The position numbers and the translations under genes were made by a program. A stretch of 64,000 nt of DNA from Paguma larvata (Eukaryota > Chordata > Mammalia > Carnivora > Viverridae): assembly GCA_030068075.1 (NCBI GenBank), contig CM057832.1, forward strand, positions 80,384,502-80,448,501. The letters run 5' to 3'. Shown piece after piece: positions 23,540 through 35,335 of the stretch (position 1 is the first letter of the stretch; every line of letters starts with the position of its first letter). Below the pieces are notes generated by a model. It searched no databases, was not told where the DNA came from, and was given only the letters and a program-made list of their open reading frames with translations.

Positions 23540-23752
23540 GGGGCGCCTGGGTGGCTCAGTCGGTTAAATATCCAACTTTGGCTCAGGTCATGCTCTCACG
23601 GTTTGTGGGTTCGAGCCCACATCAGGCTCCGCACTGATGGTGCTGATGGCCCTGATGGTGCAGAGCCTGCTTGGGATTCTCTCTCGCTCTGCCCCTCCCG
23701 CACACACACTCTCTCTCTTATTCAATATAAATAAATAAACTTACAAAAATGC
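23540..23752 (+). mobile_element. Felid SINE with internal duplication
   Basis: Plus-strand SINE. Inside it, 'actgatggtgctgatggccctgatggtg' near 23633-23660 repeats a TGATGG unit, a small local expansion not seen in the other copies. Confidence 0.9.
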
Positions 23753-24762
23753 CTCTTGTTCGTCCTCCCCTAATCATCCCCCTCCCTCCCGCCTTTGAAG
23801 TAAACATTTACCTTATTTTGGGTTAATCAGTCCCTTGCTGTTCTTTACAGATCACACGTTTATGCATGTATCTAAACAAAATATGGTTTAGTTTTAAAAT
23901 GCCGAGTAGCATGCACAAGCCTAGCTGTGTTAAGGACAGGTGATCTTACCTCTACGGGGTGAAGGCTTCACGAAAGGATAAGCTGTGGAGTCCCGGAGCC
24001 AGAGTCTGCGGGCAGGTTCCTGGGCGTGCATGGAAGTGACTAGGAAGGAAGTCAGCGGGCAAGGTCATATTTGAGTCCTGGGGATGAGTGGGAGAAAAAG
24101 GGTTAGCACAGGCCTGTAACTCACTTCTTCCCTGAGGTGCCTCAGCCAGACCGCCCTATAATCCCGCAGTGATATTTAGGAGGAGAAACACATGGGGAAG
24201 GTCTATGTATAAATGTTTTCTGTAGGACTCACCTGCTGTGTTTAGATTGGGTATTGTAAATAAACGTGTAATTTTTGGATTAAGCGTCATGGCTGCCGAG
24301 AGAATGGGGGTATTCAGGTAAGCATTTCCTACCTGCATCATTCATGAATTATAAAACCAAGAGGCTCCAAACAGATGTAGCTTTCTTTGAGAGCAGTCAC
24401 CTACATGGTTTAAAACTCATCTGTTGTTCAGACACCAAAATGTGTCCAAATGCAGACGGGACACCTTTTGGCAGTTGGTGGTTTGAGGATCCTGCAGGAA
24501 AGGAATGTTCTGTGTGTACCTTTTGTTTGCTTGTATCCTTTGAGTCCTTAGCAAAGTTCAGTGTTAAGTGAGATCTAGGATTCTTACAGTACCACTTGAG
24601 AAATGGACATTTTGTGTGAACTTGATCCAGATCACCACAGTCGGGGGGTCTGGCAGTATTGTAGAATAGTCCAGACACTTGATGTATGCTAGAAATGTGG
24701 TCAAAGACTGTGATCTCTAACATCTTCTGAGTTCACCATGGATCCCCCCAGCTCTCCCTAGC
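23753..24762. other. Unassigned non-coding stretch
   Basis: About 1 kb without recognised repeat or gene. Open frames of 75-108 codons overlap on opposite strands near 24344-24723 and have no domain. Confidence 0.3.
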
Positions 24763-24764
24763 AG

Positions 24765-25083
24765 GGTACACCGTGGTGAGATAGCACCTCACACCCATCA
24801 GGATGGCTACTGAGCATTGACAAGGATGTGAGAAGTTGAAACCTTGTGCACCAAGGGTCCATGGGTGTCACCATGGTGCCACCACCATGGAAAACAATAT
24901 GGAGGTCCTTCAAAAAATTAAAAATAGAAGCGTCATATGATCCAGCTGTTCCAATTCTGGGTATTTATCCAAAGGAAATGAAATCAGGACCTGGAAGAGA
25001 TATCTGCACTCTCGTGTTTATTGTAGCCAAGATATGGAAAGAACCTAAGTGCCTGTCAAGAGATGAATGGATAAAAAAGCCGT

Positions 25084-25136
<53 letters not shown>

Positions 25137-25636
25137 ACAATGGAACGTTAGTTCTCCATGAGAAAGAAGGACATCCTGCCTTTTGCAACAACATGGATGG
25201 GCCTTGAGGGCATTATGCTAAGTGAAACAAGTTAGATGAAGAGAGATAAATCAGTGGTGTCACTTATATATGAATCTAAAAAAGCCAAACTCATAGAAAT
25301 GCAGACTAGAATGATAGTTGTCAGGGGTTAAGGGGTGGGGGGGATGGGAAGACGTTGGTCAAAGGGAATGAACTTCTGGTTATAGGATGAATAAATTCTG
25401 GAGATCTAATATACGGCACAGTGATTATTGCTAATAATACTATATTTTATATTTAAAAATTGCTAAGAGAGTAGATCTTAAATGTTCTCATCTCAAAAAA
25501 GAAGTGGTAATTATATGATGAGATGCACGTGCTCGCTAACACTAGAAATCACTCTGCAATATGTGCATCAAATCAATACCTTCTATATTTTAAACTTACA
25601 TGATGTTATGTGTCAACTGTATCTCAACATAAGTGG
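24765..25636 (+). mobile_element. L1 3' end (L1MA type)
   Basis: ORF2 end ('tgagatagcacctcacaccc', 'atgatccagctgttccaatt', 'gggtatttatccaaaggaaa') then 3' UTR ('gtcacttatatatgaatcta', 'acatgatgttatgtgtcaac'). The coding part is broken. A CA array lies within it. Confidence 0.8.
25085..25130. repeat. (AC)23 microsatellite
   Basis: Perfect 46-base AC array within the L1 3' end, followed by 'atacacacaa'. Likely length-variable. Confidence 0.97.
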
Positions 25637-25676
25637 AAAAAATAGAATTACTGTACGATCTAGCAATTCTGCTTCT

Positions 25677-25678
<2 letters not shown>

Positions 25679-25711
<33 letters not shown>

Positions 25712-25732
25712 TGTGTGTGTGTGTGTGTGTGT
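25679..25732. repeat. Interrupted (GT)n microsatellite
   Basis: About 15 GT units, one GA interruption (25709-25710), then 11 more GT units. It lies where the L1 consensus reads a short 'gggtatatatcc'. Confidence 0.97.
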
Positions 25733-25918
25733 ATCTATATATACTGCATAGAATTGAAAGCAGGGTCTCACAGAAGTATTTGTATGTCCACGTTCACGGC
25801 AGCAGTGTTCACAATGCTGAAAGGCGGAAGCAACCTAAATGTCCATCAGTGGATAAATGAAGAAACAAATGTGCTATGTACACACAGCAGAATATTACTC
25901 AGCCTTAAAAAGGAAGGA

Positions 25919-25945
25919 AATTCCAATTCCAATTCCAATTCCAAT
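25919..25945. repeat. (AATTCC)4 hexanucleotide repeat
   Basis: Four perfect AATTCC units plus AAT inside the L1, apparently grown from a single 'gaaattc' of the parent element. Confidence 0.92.
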
Positions 25946-26200
25946 ATGGCTGAACTCTAAGGACATTCTGCTAAGCGGAATAACAATTTATCATAAAAGA
26001 CAACTATTACATAGTTCCACTTTTATGAGGTATGTAGCCTTCCACTACATTGAAAGCCTTCCATTTTTATGAGCTAATAAGCCTCCAACTTATTCAGATA
26101 CCAAGTGGAAAGATGGTTCCAGGGGCTGGGGAGGGGAGAATGGGGTGTTATGGAATGGGTACAGAGTTTCAGTTTTGCAAAACGAAAAGAGTTCTGGAGA

Positions 26201-27060
26201 TTGGGTTCTGACCGCTGCTCCTCTGTGGGTGACTTACTCCTTTTCCTCTCTGGGCCTTGGAAGGCCTACATTTGTGTCCAGTGTCGCTGGAAACTTCCAA
26301 TGATGTGCTTTGGTGTGGGCCTATCCTCGTCCGTTCTGCTGTGAGTTCTTCGATCTGGTGATCCATCTCCTAATGTGCGTCATGTTTGTTGAATTCTTTC
26401 AGCGATGGTTTTGCCCCCCATGTGTTTCCTGCTGCAAAACCCTCTATCATTTAAGTATGGACTTTTCCCGACTGCTCCTCTATTTTCTTTTTGTCTTTGT
26501 CATTTTGCTTTACTGTCTGAGACATTTTCTCAGCTTCATCTTCTATTCCCTCTTTTGAATGATCTTCATTTCTGCTATTAAAAGCTCTTTTTTTTTTTTC
26601 CTGAAAGCTCCCTTTGTGTTCTGAATTTTCCTCTGTTGCAGCATCGTGTTCTGATTTCGTGGATGCACCAGCTCCTCTCTCTGTGCATATTTATTACGGT
26701 TTATGGAGATGAAGTTTTCTTCTCCCTGAATAGCTCGTGCCTTTCTCGTTATGCTCTTCTTTGTTCATCTGCTTGTTGGAGGCTTTCCTGCGCGGTCTGG
26801 TAATCTTGGCTGTCTGCTCGTGATGACGAATGGGGAGTTAAAATGCTGACCAGAACCTCTCAGAGCATGGATGGGGGTTGGGAATTCAGAGCATCTCCTT
26901 AGGGCTTTCTCGCAAGGCTTTTCGGGGAGACTGACGCTAGCATCTTAGAGTCATTCCCCTGGGCCAGCCAGACTCCCCCTCAGGAAGAGGTTTTAAAATC
27001 CCCCGCCTGCAGAGTACATGGCCACCATGTTCTGGAAGACTGGTGGGAGAAGAGGGCCTG
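26201..27060. other. Probable ancient repeat, unassigned
   Basis: T-rich text such as 'tttgtctttgtcattttgct' and 'gatcttcatttctgctatta' looks like a very old LINE in reverse, but I cannot place it. No gene recognised. Confidence 0.3.
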
Positions 27061-28070
27061 AGGTCTCTGGTAGGTACTCAGTCCACAGACTGCCACTTAA
27101 GTTCCCTCTTGTTGGCATGGTTCCTATCTCCATTTTAAAGGAAAACGGAGTTGGTTTACTGGATGAGTTACCAATTTTTCTCCACAAAAAGACAACACAT
27201 GCAGAATCACTTCTGTCTCTACTGAGACAGCAGAGAGGGCTTCCTACTCACTCTGCTGTCTGGTGGGTCCCATTCCCGGACCACTTCTCTGCAGCTTCAC
27301 TTATAACCTAAATCATCCACGTGAGAGGTTTCTTACTTGACTACGTCTTTGGTTTTTACTGTCAGTGCATTTCTTAGGCTCGTAAAGCTTCACACCTTGC
27401 TTATTGAGCAGGTGTGGTACACCAAATGCACTCACTACTGATGTGTGTCACCTTAACAAAGGGTATAACTCAGAGAATCCTAACTCCCCAACATCAGTCA
27501 GGAAGACCTCTTATTTCCCAGAAGGAAACTTCTTTCCCATTGTAACTCTGGGCTCTGAAACACAGCTTTATAAGGAAGGATCTGAAAAAAGAATCGAGCC
27601 TAATATGACCGTATGCCAAAAGTCACTAACCATGAAAATATCTTATGTAACCAAGAAGCTTCTAGTAGCACCTTTGGTAAACAGGATGGGAAATCGAGCT
27701 ACAGTGGATTTACTTCCTTCTTTTCAATCAAGACTCACATGTTGGGCCTCCCAAACGTCACCCAGCCTTGAAAGATGAGAAGGCGGAGAAAGAAAAAGAG
27801 AGAGAGTTCTAGACAGGACACAATTTTCAAGTAATTTGGCTTCTTTGGGGAAATGGGAGGGAAGCTGGAGGGTCTGAAGGATGAGAGTAGCTTTGTGGGC
27901 TGTGGTGGAGGGTTGAGCAGGGATTGGCAAGAGATGAGTGACACAACCCATCAGGAGATGACCAGCTGGCAACAAGAGGGGACAGGACGAAACCCCAACT
28001 GGGTGATTTAGAAGATGAATGAGAGCCAAAGACACCAAGTGGGGAGCCTGAGATGATGATAATAAAAATA
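27061..28070. other. Single-copy-like non-coding DNA
   Basis: No repeat or gene recognised. A 124-codon open frame at 27404-27778 (plus) has no domain, and its last 50 or so bases are also open on the minus strand. Confidence 0.3.
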
Positions 28071-28074
28071 GCAA

Positions 28075-28230
28075 CCGAATTATCAATGCTAATTAGCGTA
28101 CCAGATGCTTCGGTACATTATCTCCAATTTTCATCCAACCTCCCAAAGAGGGATCACTGCTCCCGCCCTACAGATGCAGAAGCAGAGGGTCCCATAAACC
28201 CAGAGTGGCAAGGTCTGGCCGCCTCCAGAA
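28075..28230 (+). repeat. MIR relic
   Basis: Order of parts fits MIR: 'gcgtaccagatgcttcggta', 'tccaattttcatccaacctc', 'gccctacagatgcagaagca', 'gtggcaaggtctggccgcct'. Strongly diverged. Confidence 0.6.
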
Positions 28231-28887
28231 TCAAGCTGCCTTCTATTATGCCAGCCTGTGTCCCAACTCATGCCAATGAATTCGCTTATTCAGCCAGCCA
28301 GCCAGCTAGCACTGACTAACCGCTACGCTAGATGCTGAAAACAAGAATATTTGTCCCTAGGTGTCAGAGAACCCGACACTCTCCTTACAAGATTATAAAT
28401 TTAAATTATTAATTTTTATTTGAGTGTAGTTGACACGCAATGTTACATTAGTTTCAGGTGTACAGCGGAGTGATTCGACAAGTTTCATCATCACACGACG
28501 CTCACAAGTGTAGCTATCCTCTGTCCTCATATATTGCTATTAGAGTATCGTCGGCTATATTCCTTACGCTGCGCCTTTTGTTCCCATGACTTATTAATTA
28601 CACAGCTGGGAGCCTGTATCTCCCTCTCCCTTCACTCATTTTGCCCATCTACCCATCCTTCTGCCTCCAGCAACTATCAGTTTGTTCTCTGTGTTTACCG
28701 GTCTGGTTCTGCTTTTTGTTTATTCGTGGGTTTTTTTTTTTTTTTCCTTTGGTTGGCTTTAGATTCCACACAAGAGGAAATCGTAGGGTATTTGTCTTTC
28801 TCGGTCTGACTTATTTCGCTTACCATAATACACTCTAGGTGCATCCATATTGTTGCAAATGGTATAATCTCATTCTTTTTTATGGCT

Positions 28888-28916
28888 GCGTGTGTGTGTG
28901 TGTGTGTGTGTGTGTG
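28888..28916. repeat. (GT)n microsatellite
   Basis: About 14 GT units within the L1. Confidence 0.9.
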
Positions 28917-30881
28917 CTACATTTTCCTTGTCCATTTGTCTATGGATGGACACTTGGGTTGCTTCTATATCTTGGCTATTGTAAATAATGCTGTAATAAA
29001 CATAAAGGTGCATATATCCTTTTAAATCAGTGTTCTTGGTTTGTTTTTTTTTTGGGGGGGGGTAAATACCCAGGAGTGGAATTGTTGAATCATATGGTAA
29101 TTCTATTTTTAATTTTTTGAGGAACCTCCAAAGTGTTTTCCACAGTGGCTGCACCAACTTACATTCCTACCAACAGTGCACAAGGATTCTCTTTTCTCCA
29201 TACCCTCATCAATATTTGTTATTTGTCCTTTTGATTTTAGTCATTCTGGCAGGTGGAAGGTGATGTCTCATTGCTGTTTTGATTTGCAATTGCTTGGTGA
29301 TTAGCGATGTTGAGCATCTTTTCATGTGGCTATTGGCTATCTGTATGTCTTCTTTGGAAAAATGTCTATTCAGGTCCTGGGCCAATTTTTAAATTAGATT
29401 ATTTGTGGATTTTTTGGCGTTGTGTAAGTTCTTTATACATTTTGGGAATTAACCCCTTATTGGCTATATCATACGCAGATAACATCTCCCATTCATTATG
29501 TTGCCTTTTTGTTTTATTGATGGTTTCTATCACTGTGCAAAAGCTTATTTTGGTGTAGTCTCAATAATTTAATTTCCCTTTTGTTTCCCTGAGCTTAGAT
29601 GACATATCTAGAAAAATGTTGGTATGGCCAATGTCAAAGAAATAACTGCCTCTGTTCTTTTCTGGGAGTTTCATAGTTTCAGGTAACACATTTAGGTCTT
29701 TAGTCCTATTTGAGTTTATTTTTGTGTATGGTGTTAGAGAGTGGTCCAGTTTCATTCTTTGCATGTAGCCATCCAGTTTTCTCAAAACCATTTGTTGAAG
29801 AGACAGTCCTTTTTCCCATTGTATGTTCTTGCCTCATTTGTCATTGATTAATTGACCATAGGTGTGGGTTTATTTCCCAATTTTCTATTTTCTTCCATTG
29901 ATCTATGTGTCTATTTTTGTGTCAGTACCATACTGTTTTGATTATTATAAGCTTTGTAGTAGATCTTGAAATCTGGAATTGTGATACCCCCAGCTTTGTT
30001 TTGTTGTTTTTGCTGTTGTTGTTGTTGAAGGCTGCTTGGGCTATTGAGGGTCTTTTGTGATTCCATACAAATTGGAGGATTATTTGTTCCAGGTCTGTGA
30101 AAATAGCTGTTGGTATTTTTATAGGGACTGTATTCAATCTTTAGATTGTTTTAAGTAATATGGACATCTTAATGATCTTATTCTTCCAACTCACAAGCAC
30201 AGTATGCCTTTCCACTTGTTTGTGTCGTCCTCAATGGCTCTAGTCAATACTTTATAGTTTTCAGAGTAGAAGTCTTAAACATCTTTGGTTGAGTTTATTC
30301 CTAGGTATTTTATTCTTTTTGGTGCAATTGTGAATGAACTGTTTTCTTAATTTCTCTTTGGGCTTCTTTGTTATTAGTGTATAGCAATGCTAGGAATTTC
30401 TGAGTATGAATTTTGTGTCCCTGCAACTTCAATGAATTCATTTATTACTTCCAGTGGTTTTTTTTTTATGGAGTCTCTAGGATTTTCTATGTATAATATC
30501 ATGTCATCTAACAGTAGTGACAGTTTAATTTGTTCTTTACTAACATGGATGCTTCTAATTTCTTTTTCTTGTCTCACTGCTGTGGCTAGGACTTACAGTA
30601 CTACGTTGATTAAAAGTGGTGAGAGTGGACATCCTTGTCTTGTTCCTAATCTTAGAGAAAAAGCATTCACTTTTTTTTGTCATTGAGTAAGATGTTTGCT
30701 GTGGGGTTTTTCATAATGCTTTATTATTTTGAGGTGTGTTCCCTCTAAACATATTTTGTTGAGAGTTTTCATCATGAATGGATGTTGAATTTTGTCTAAT
30801 GCTTTTTCTGTATCTACTGAGATGATTATATGATATTTATCCTTTGTTTTGTTGATGGGGTGTGTCACATTGATTGACTTG

Positions 30882-30979
30882 CAAATATTGAAACATCTTG
30901 GCATCCCTGAAATAAATCCCACCTGATTATCAAATATGGAAACATCTTGGCATCCCTGGAATAAATCCCACCTGATTAT
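30882..30979. repeat. 49 bp tandem duplication inside L1
   Basis: 30882-30930 and 30931-30979 are consecutive 49-base units with two mismatches (caaatattg/caaatatgg; ccctgaaat/ccctggaat). The unit lies in ORF2, so it arose after insertion or in the source copy. Confidence 0.95.
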
Positions 30980-31082
30980 GGTGAATGATTCTTTTAATAT
31001 ATTGTGGAATATGGTTTGCTAATATTTTGTTGAGGGTCTTTGAATCTATGTTCATCAAGGATATTGGCTTGTAGTTTTCTTT

Positions 31083-31121
<39 letters not shown>
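31083..31121. repeat. Interrupted (GT)n microsatellite
   Basis: GT-rich array with one TTTG interruption, in L1 sequence where the consensus has a short T/G-rich tract. Confidence 0.9.
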
Positions 31122-31643
31122 GGTGTCTGTCTGATTGTGTTATCAGGGTAATACTGACCTCATAAAATCTATTTGGAAGCTTTTCTTCCTGTTTTTTTTT
31201 GGAATAGTTTGAGGAGAGTAAGTATTAACTGTTCTTTAAATGGCAGAATTCACGATCCTTGACATCTATTTTTCCATAGTTTTTTTGATTACCGATTCAA
31301 TTTCATTAATAGCTAACAGTCTGTTCAGGTTTTCTACTTCTTCCTGACTCAGTTTTGAAAGATTGTACACTACTAGGAATTTATCCATTTCTTCTAGATC
31401 ATCCATTTTGTTAGCATATAATTTTTTGTAGTATTCTGTTATAATCTTGTCTTTCCTGTGGTGTCAGTTGTTACTTCTCCTCTCTTGTTTCTGATTTCGT
31501 GTGGGTGTTTTTTTCTTTTTTCCTTGGTAAGTCTGGCTAGAGAATCCTACGTTCTTTTCAAACCCACTTACCTTCCCAAAATCTTATTCATAGGACTGCT
31601 AGCGCCACTTCAGTTCTTCGACACTCCGTTTGAATGTGAACTT

Positions 31644-31829
31644 CTTTTTTTTTTATATGAGAGAGAGAGAGTGAGAGACAGACAGAGAGAGAGACAGAGA
31701 GAGAATCTTAAGCGGACTCCAGGCTCAGCGCAAAGCCCAACACAGGGCTTGATCCCATGACCCTGGGATCATGACCTGAGCTGAAATCAAAAGTCAGATG
31801 CTCAACCAACTGAGCCACCCAGGTGCCCC
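31644..31829 (-). mobile_element. CAN-SINE, older subfamily, with TSD
   Basis: Minus-strand SINE whose middle differs from the common felid type ('cttaagcggactccaggctc', 'agcgcaaagcccaacacagg', 'gatcccatgaccctgggatc'). Flanking duplication TGAATGTGAACTT (31631-31643) / TGAATGTGAATCTT (31830-31843). Confidence 0.9.
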
Positions 31830-31843
31830 TGAATGTGAATCTT

Positions 31844-32411
31844 CCTTATATGGGTAAACACAGGCCAAGCCTTCCTGACTTAAACATCAGTTCACAAGTG
31901 AAGTCAGGTAAGCTCTCCTTCAGAGCGATGGAATCTGCCACCCTAGGCTGTCAAGAGCAGGAGTAAAGATGTCCCGAACATAAGGTCTGAACTATTCCAG
32001 GGTTCCAAAGTAGTGCTTAGGGACCTTACCTGCTGTCTAGATTCAGAACCACCTGTGCCACTGTGGGAAATGCCAAGAAAGAATCTTGCCCCTTCTCATG
32101 GCAGCCTGTTATTATGACCTACGATGTGATGAAGATACAGATAGCTGCAACGTTTTGCCCAGGTCCCGGGGAAACTTCTTAAACACTGAGAAGTTAAACT
32201 GGAAACACCAGCCACATTCATTCTTACGGAAATCCTCCCCCATGCATTGAAAGAAACATTCAAACTTTTACCATGCTCCTTCCTGAAGCCGTCTCCCACC
32301 AATCCCATTTGCTGAACTCCAGCTATATTGGTCTTTTTCTTGAATTTATAAGCAGACTTTTGCATGTGTGCTAGTACCAATTTCTGGGAAGCTTTCCCCT
32401 GACTCTTTTCA
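31844..32411. other. Unassigned non-coding stretch
   Basis: No gene or repeat recognised. A minus-strand open frame of 138 codons (32096-32512) runs partly into the neighbouring SINE and is not a gene. Confidence 0.3.
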
Positions 32412-32420
32412 GGGTTATCC

Positions 32421-32630
32421 ATTTTTTTAAAAAAATGTTTATCTATTTTGAGAGAGAGAGAGAGAGTGCAGGGGAGGGGCAGAGAGAGAGGGAGACACAG
32501 AATCTGAAGCAAGCTCCAGGCTCTGAGTTGTCAGCACAGAGCCCAATGCGGTGCTTGAACTCACAAACTGCGAGACCGTGACCTGAGCTGAAGTTGGACA
32601 CCTAACAGACTAAGCCACCCAGGCACGCTT
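32421..32630 (-). mobile_element. Felid SINE with short TSD
   Basis: Minus-strand full-length SINE flanked by GGGTTATC at 32412-32419 and 32631-32638. Confidence 0.93.
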
Positions 32631-32728
32631 GGGTTATCTCCTTATCCATAAGCCCCGTGCTCAGCCCCTTCTTTCCATCACGTTTGTTACAAATTAAAAC
32701 AATTCTTTAAAATTATTCTGTTTATATA

Positions 32729-32939
32729 TATTTTTTAATTTTTTTAACGTTTATTTATTTTTGAGAGACAAAGAGACAGAGTATGAGCAGGAGAAGGGCA
32801 GAGAGAGAGAGACACAGAATCTGAAGCAGGCTCCAGGCTGTCAGCACAGAGCCCGATGCAGGGTTCAAACTCACAGACCGTGAGATCATGACCTGAGCCA
32901 AAGTCGGCCGCTCAACCAACTGAGCCACCCAGGTGCCCC
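32729..32939 (-). mobile_element. Felid SINE with TSD
   Basis: Minus-strand SINE flanked by TCTGTTTATAT at 32718-32728 and 32940-32950. A 10-base segment ('ctccaggctg|tcagcacaga') is missing in the middle relative to the other copies. Confidence 0.94.
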
Positions 32940-32950
32940 TCTGTTTATAT

Positions 32951-33098
32951 TTTGAGTTGATGTCCTCGCATTACTGTGAACTCCATCAAAGCATGTGAGT
33001 ATTTGCCTTGAATGCTACTGTGTGCCCTGTACTCTGCAGAGTACCAAGTAAGGCAGTAGTTCAATGTATATATGGTGAATAAATAAAAGTAAAAATTA
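32951..33098 (+). repeat. L2 3' end relic
   Basis: 'gtgaactccatcaaagcatg', 'tgccctgtactctgcagagt' and 'atatggtgaataaataaaag' fit the terminal L2 text. The neighbouring SINE inserted close to its left edge. Confidence 0.5.
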
Positions 33099-34235
33099 CA
33101 CACACTGGTTCACACTGCATATTCTTATCATTGAATTGGATATCTTAAAATTTCTATGTGGAGGATGTTTTATTCTACTTTCTATTAGACCCTCAGTAGG
33201 ATCATTTTTCATTGTAAGAATTCTATGACATAATGCTTGCTGATTTTCTCATGAGCAAGTATCACCTATGGATAATTTTTTTTATATATGGCAGATAAGG
33301 TGTTGGTTCAAATGAATCACACCGGGGAATTTGTTCTAAATTCCTGAGTTACCAAAAAGGTGAAGTAAAGATCACATGGCTCTGTCACCATCACTTGTAT
33401 AATTGCCCTGTCAAAGATTTAATCCTTGTAGGTGTATTAGGTCTTGATTTACAAATGATAAGTGTTTGTTAGAAAACTGAATTATGTACAGCCTGATTCC
33501 TGAAATGGAAAATTGAAGTATTGCAGCAACAATATCTTATTTTGCTTTGCTTGTGGTATGTAAACTACATATGCAAATTAGTATAAATCTGCAGCTTCAA
33601 AGGTTTGAGGCTGGACTCAACAAAACAGGCTGCCAACAAATAATTTTCATAAAATTTGAAATTTGGAGCCACTGCTCTGGTACATTCTATTATGAGGCAC
33701 CCAATGTTCATGACGTTGTTAAGTAACAGGTGACCATTCTTTAATTTACTCTGCTATGATTCTCTCTTGCTCCTCTATTTTGTCTTGCTCAGCTTCCTTC
33801 TCTGGGACCTTTTCCTCTAGCTACTGCTCCAGTGTCTCTGTCCCCTAGAGGGTTAAGAACCTTCTTCTTAAACCCTCTTCTTAACCTGTACTGTCTCCAT
33901 CTGGCCACACAGTTTCATGGCTTCCATCCCTACCTGGAGGCTGACAGGACCAAGTCTTTATCTTCAGCCTGGGGTTGTCTCCCCAGAACCTCAGATCTGT
34001 ATTCTCAACAGCCTATTAGCTAAGCCCTCATGAATGTGCTGCAAGAAACTTAGATTCAACATTTACAACATCAAACCCACTAACACCCCCTGACCTACAA
34101 ACAATTCCTGTTCTTACTCCTCTGAAAGGCACCACCACTCACCCAGTTGCTGAGGCCAGAAACCTGGGAATCATCCTTGAGTTACCCATTTCTTTACCTT
34201 CATACACTATAATAATCCAGATGCTTTCAATTTTA
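33099..34235. other. Repeat-poor single-copy stretch
   Basis: About 1.1 kb with no interspersed repeat that I recognise. AT-rich, with an octamer motif ATGCAAAT at 33570-33577. No credible coding frame. A candidate for conserved non-coding sequence. Confidence 0.4.
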
Positions 34236-34309
34236 CTTGCCAAATATTTTTTGGACCTGATCCCTCTATTCTATGTTCTTTTTGGTTCGTGCCCTCATAG
34301 AATTAGGTG

Positions 34310-34505
34310 GGCATTGTTCTAAGCACTTTGTATTACCGTCCATTTAATCTTCGATGGCTATCTCATCGGTTTTATTATAAGCCTGATTTTCAGATGAGGA
34401 CACTGAGGCACAGACAAGCTCAGTAACTTGAAGCTGGTAACCAACATAGTTGGGATGTGAAGGCAGGGGTCTGCAGGTATAACCACTAGGATATGGTGCT
34501 GCCAT
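34310..34505 (+). repeat. MIR
   Basis: Clear MIR core: 'gggcattgttctaagcactt', 'cagatgaggacactgaggca', 'agctcagtaacttgaagctg', 'aaccactaggatatggtgct'. Confidence 0.8.
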
Positions 34506-35335
34506 AATCCCTAGCCTGCAACACTACAATAGTCTCCTAACTAATCTTGCTGCTGCTTCGTTTTTCTCCTTCTAAACCTCTCCATAGAGCTACCCAAATT
34601 GTCCCTCAATAATGCAAAATGGATTAAACTTGTTTAAAAATGTTCAGTGAGGGGCGCCTGGGTGGCTCAGTTGGTTAAGCGGCTGACTTTGGCTCAGGGC
34701 ATGATCTCACGGTCTGTGAGTTCGAGCCCCGCGCCGCGCTCTGTGCTGATGGCTCAGAGCCTGGAGCTTGCTTCAGATTCTGTATCTCCCTCTCTCTCTG
34801 CCCTTCCCTGCTCATACTCTCTCTGTGTCTCTCAAAAATAAATAAATGTTAAAAAAAATTAAAAATGTTCAATGATTCCTCATATCCTAGAAGTCCAAGT
34901 CCAAACTTCTTGGCATGATGGACACTGCCCTTCGTGATTTTGTCCAGTTAAGCCCTCCACCTCTCACCTTCAGAACTCAGTCAATCACCTAGTGTTGGGG
35001 CTGACCTTTCCCTCTGTAACATACTCATGCCCAAACCTTCATCATCCTGGTGTACACCAACCCAGGCTTCAAGATTCAAATATCACCTCTTCCTTATTTC
35101 TGTCTCTGAAAAATAAGACGTTTCTTCCTTTGGCTTCTTGTATGGCCTGTATTACTAACAAATGATCTTATTGCCATATAATTAGTTGTTATTAGCCATG
35201 TCTCTAACCTGGACTATGAGATTCTCGAGGGAGAGATAATCCCATGGACAACTTTACATCCTAGATATCCTTGGTGCACTGTGACATTTCTGACACATAG
35301 GAGGTACTCATCACACATTTAGTTATGGGTTAAGG
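34506..35335 (+). mobile_element. LINE L2 relic split by a SINE
   Basis: L2 3' text on both sides of the SINE at 34651-34858: 'acactacaatagtctcctaa' and 'aaacctctccatagagctac' before it; 'agtccaagtccaaacttctt', 'gccctccacctctcaccttc' and 'catgtctctaacctggacta' after it. Ancient and inactive. Confidence 0.7.
34651..34858 (+). mobile_element. Felid SINE nested in L2, with TSD
   Basis: Plus-strand full-length SINE, starting GGGGCGCCTGGGTGGCTCAG. Duplication TTAAAAATGTTCAGTGA (34634-34650) / TTAAAAATGTTCAATGA (34859-34875), one mismatch. Confidence 0.96.

Larger units (their letters stand above)
25637..26200 (+). mobile_element. Second L1 3' end, older (L1MB/MC type)
   Basis: Starts again at the ORF2 end ('aaaaatagaattactgtacg', 'atctagcaattctgcttctg'), then 'gaattgaaagcagggtctca', 'gtccatcagtggataaatga' and 'ggggctggggaggggagaat'. 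It is therefore a separate element directly after the first L1. Contains GT and AATTCC arrays. Confidence 0.8.
28385..31550 (-). mobile_element. Long 5'-truncated L1, minus strand
   Basis: The longest repeat in the window, about 3.15 kb. From left: L1MA-type 3' UTR ('gtagttgacacgcaatgtta', 'cattagtttcaggtgtacag'), then ORF2 in reverse through the C-terminal region and reverse-transcriptase part up to about 31550. Minus-strand frames retain recognisable ORF2 segments (e.g. 29922-30137 with KIPTAIFTDLEQIILQFVWN; 30680-30922 with [17 protein letters not shown]), but they are broken by stops and shifts. ORF1 and the 5' UTR are absent. GT arrays (28888-28916, 31083-31121) and a 49 bp tandem duplication lie inside. 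Confidence 0.9.

Noticed and set aside
29922..30922. Reverse-transcriptase-like peptides on the minus strand
   Set aside because: They belong to a 5'-truncated, stop-ridden L1 and do not indicate an active element or a gene.
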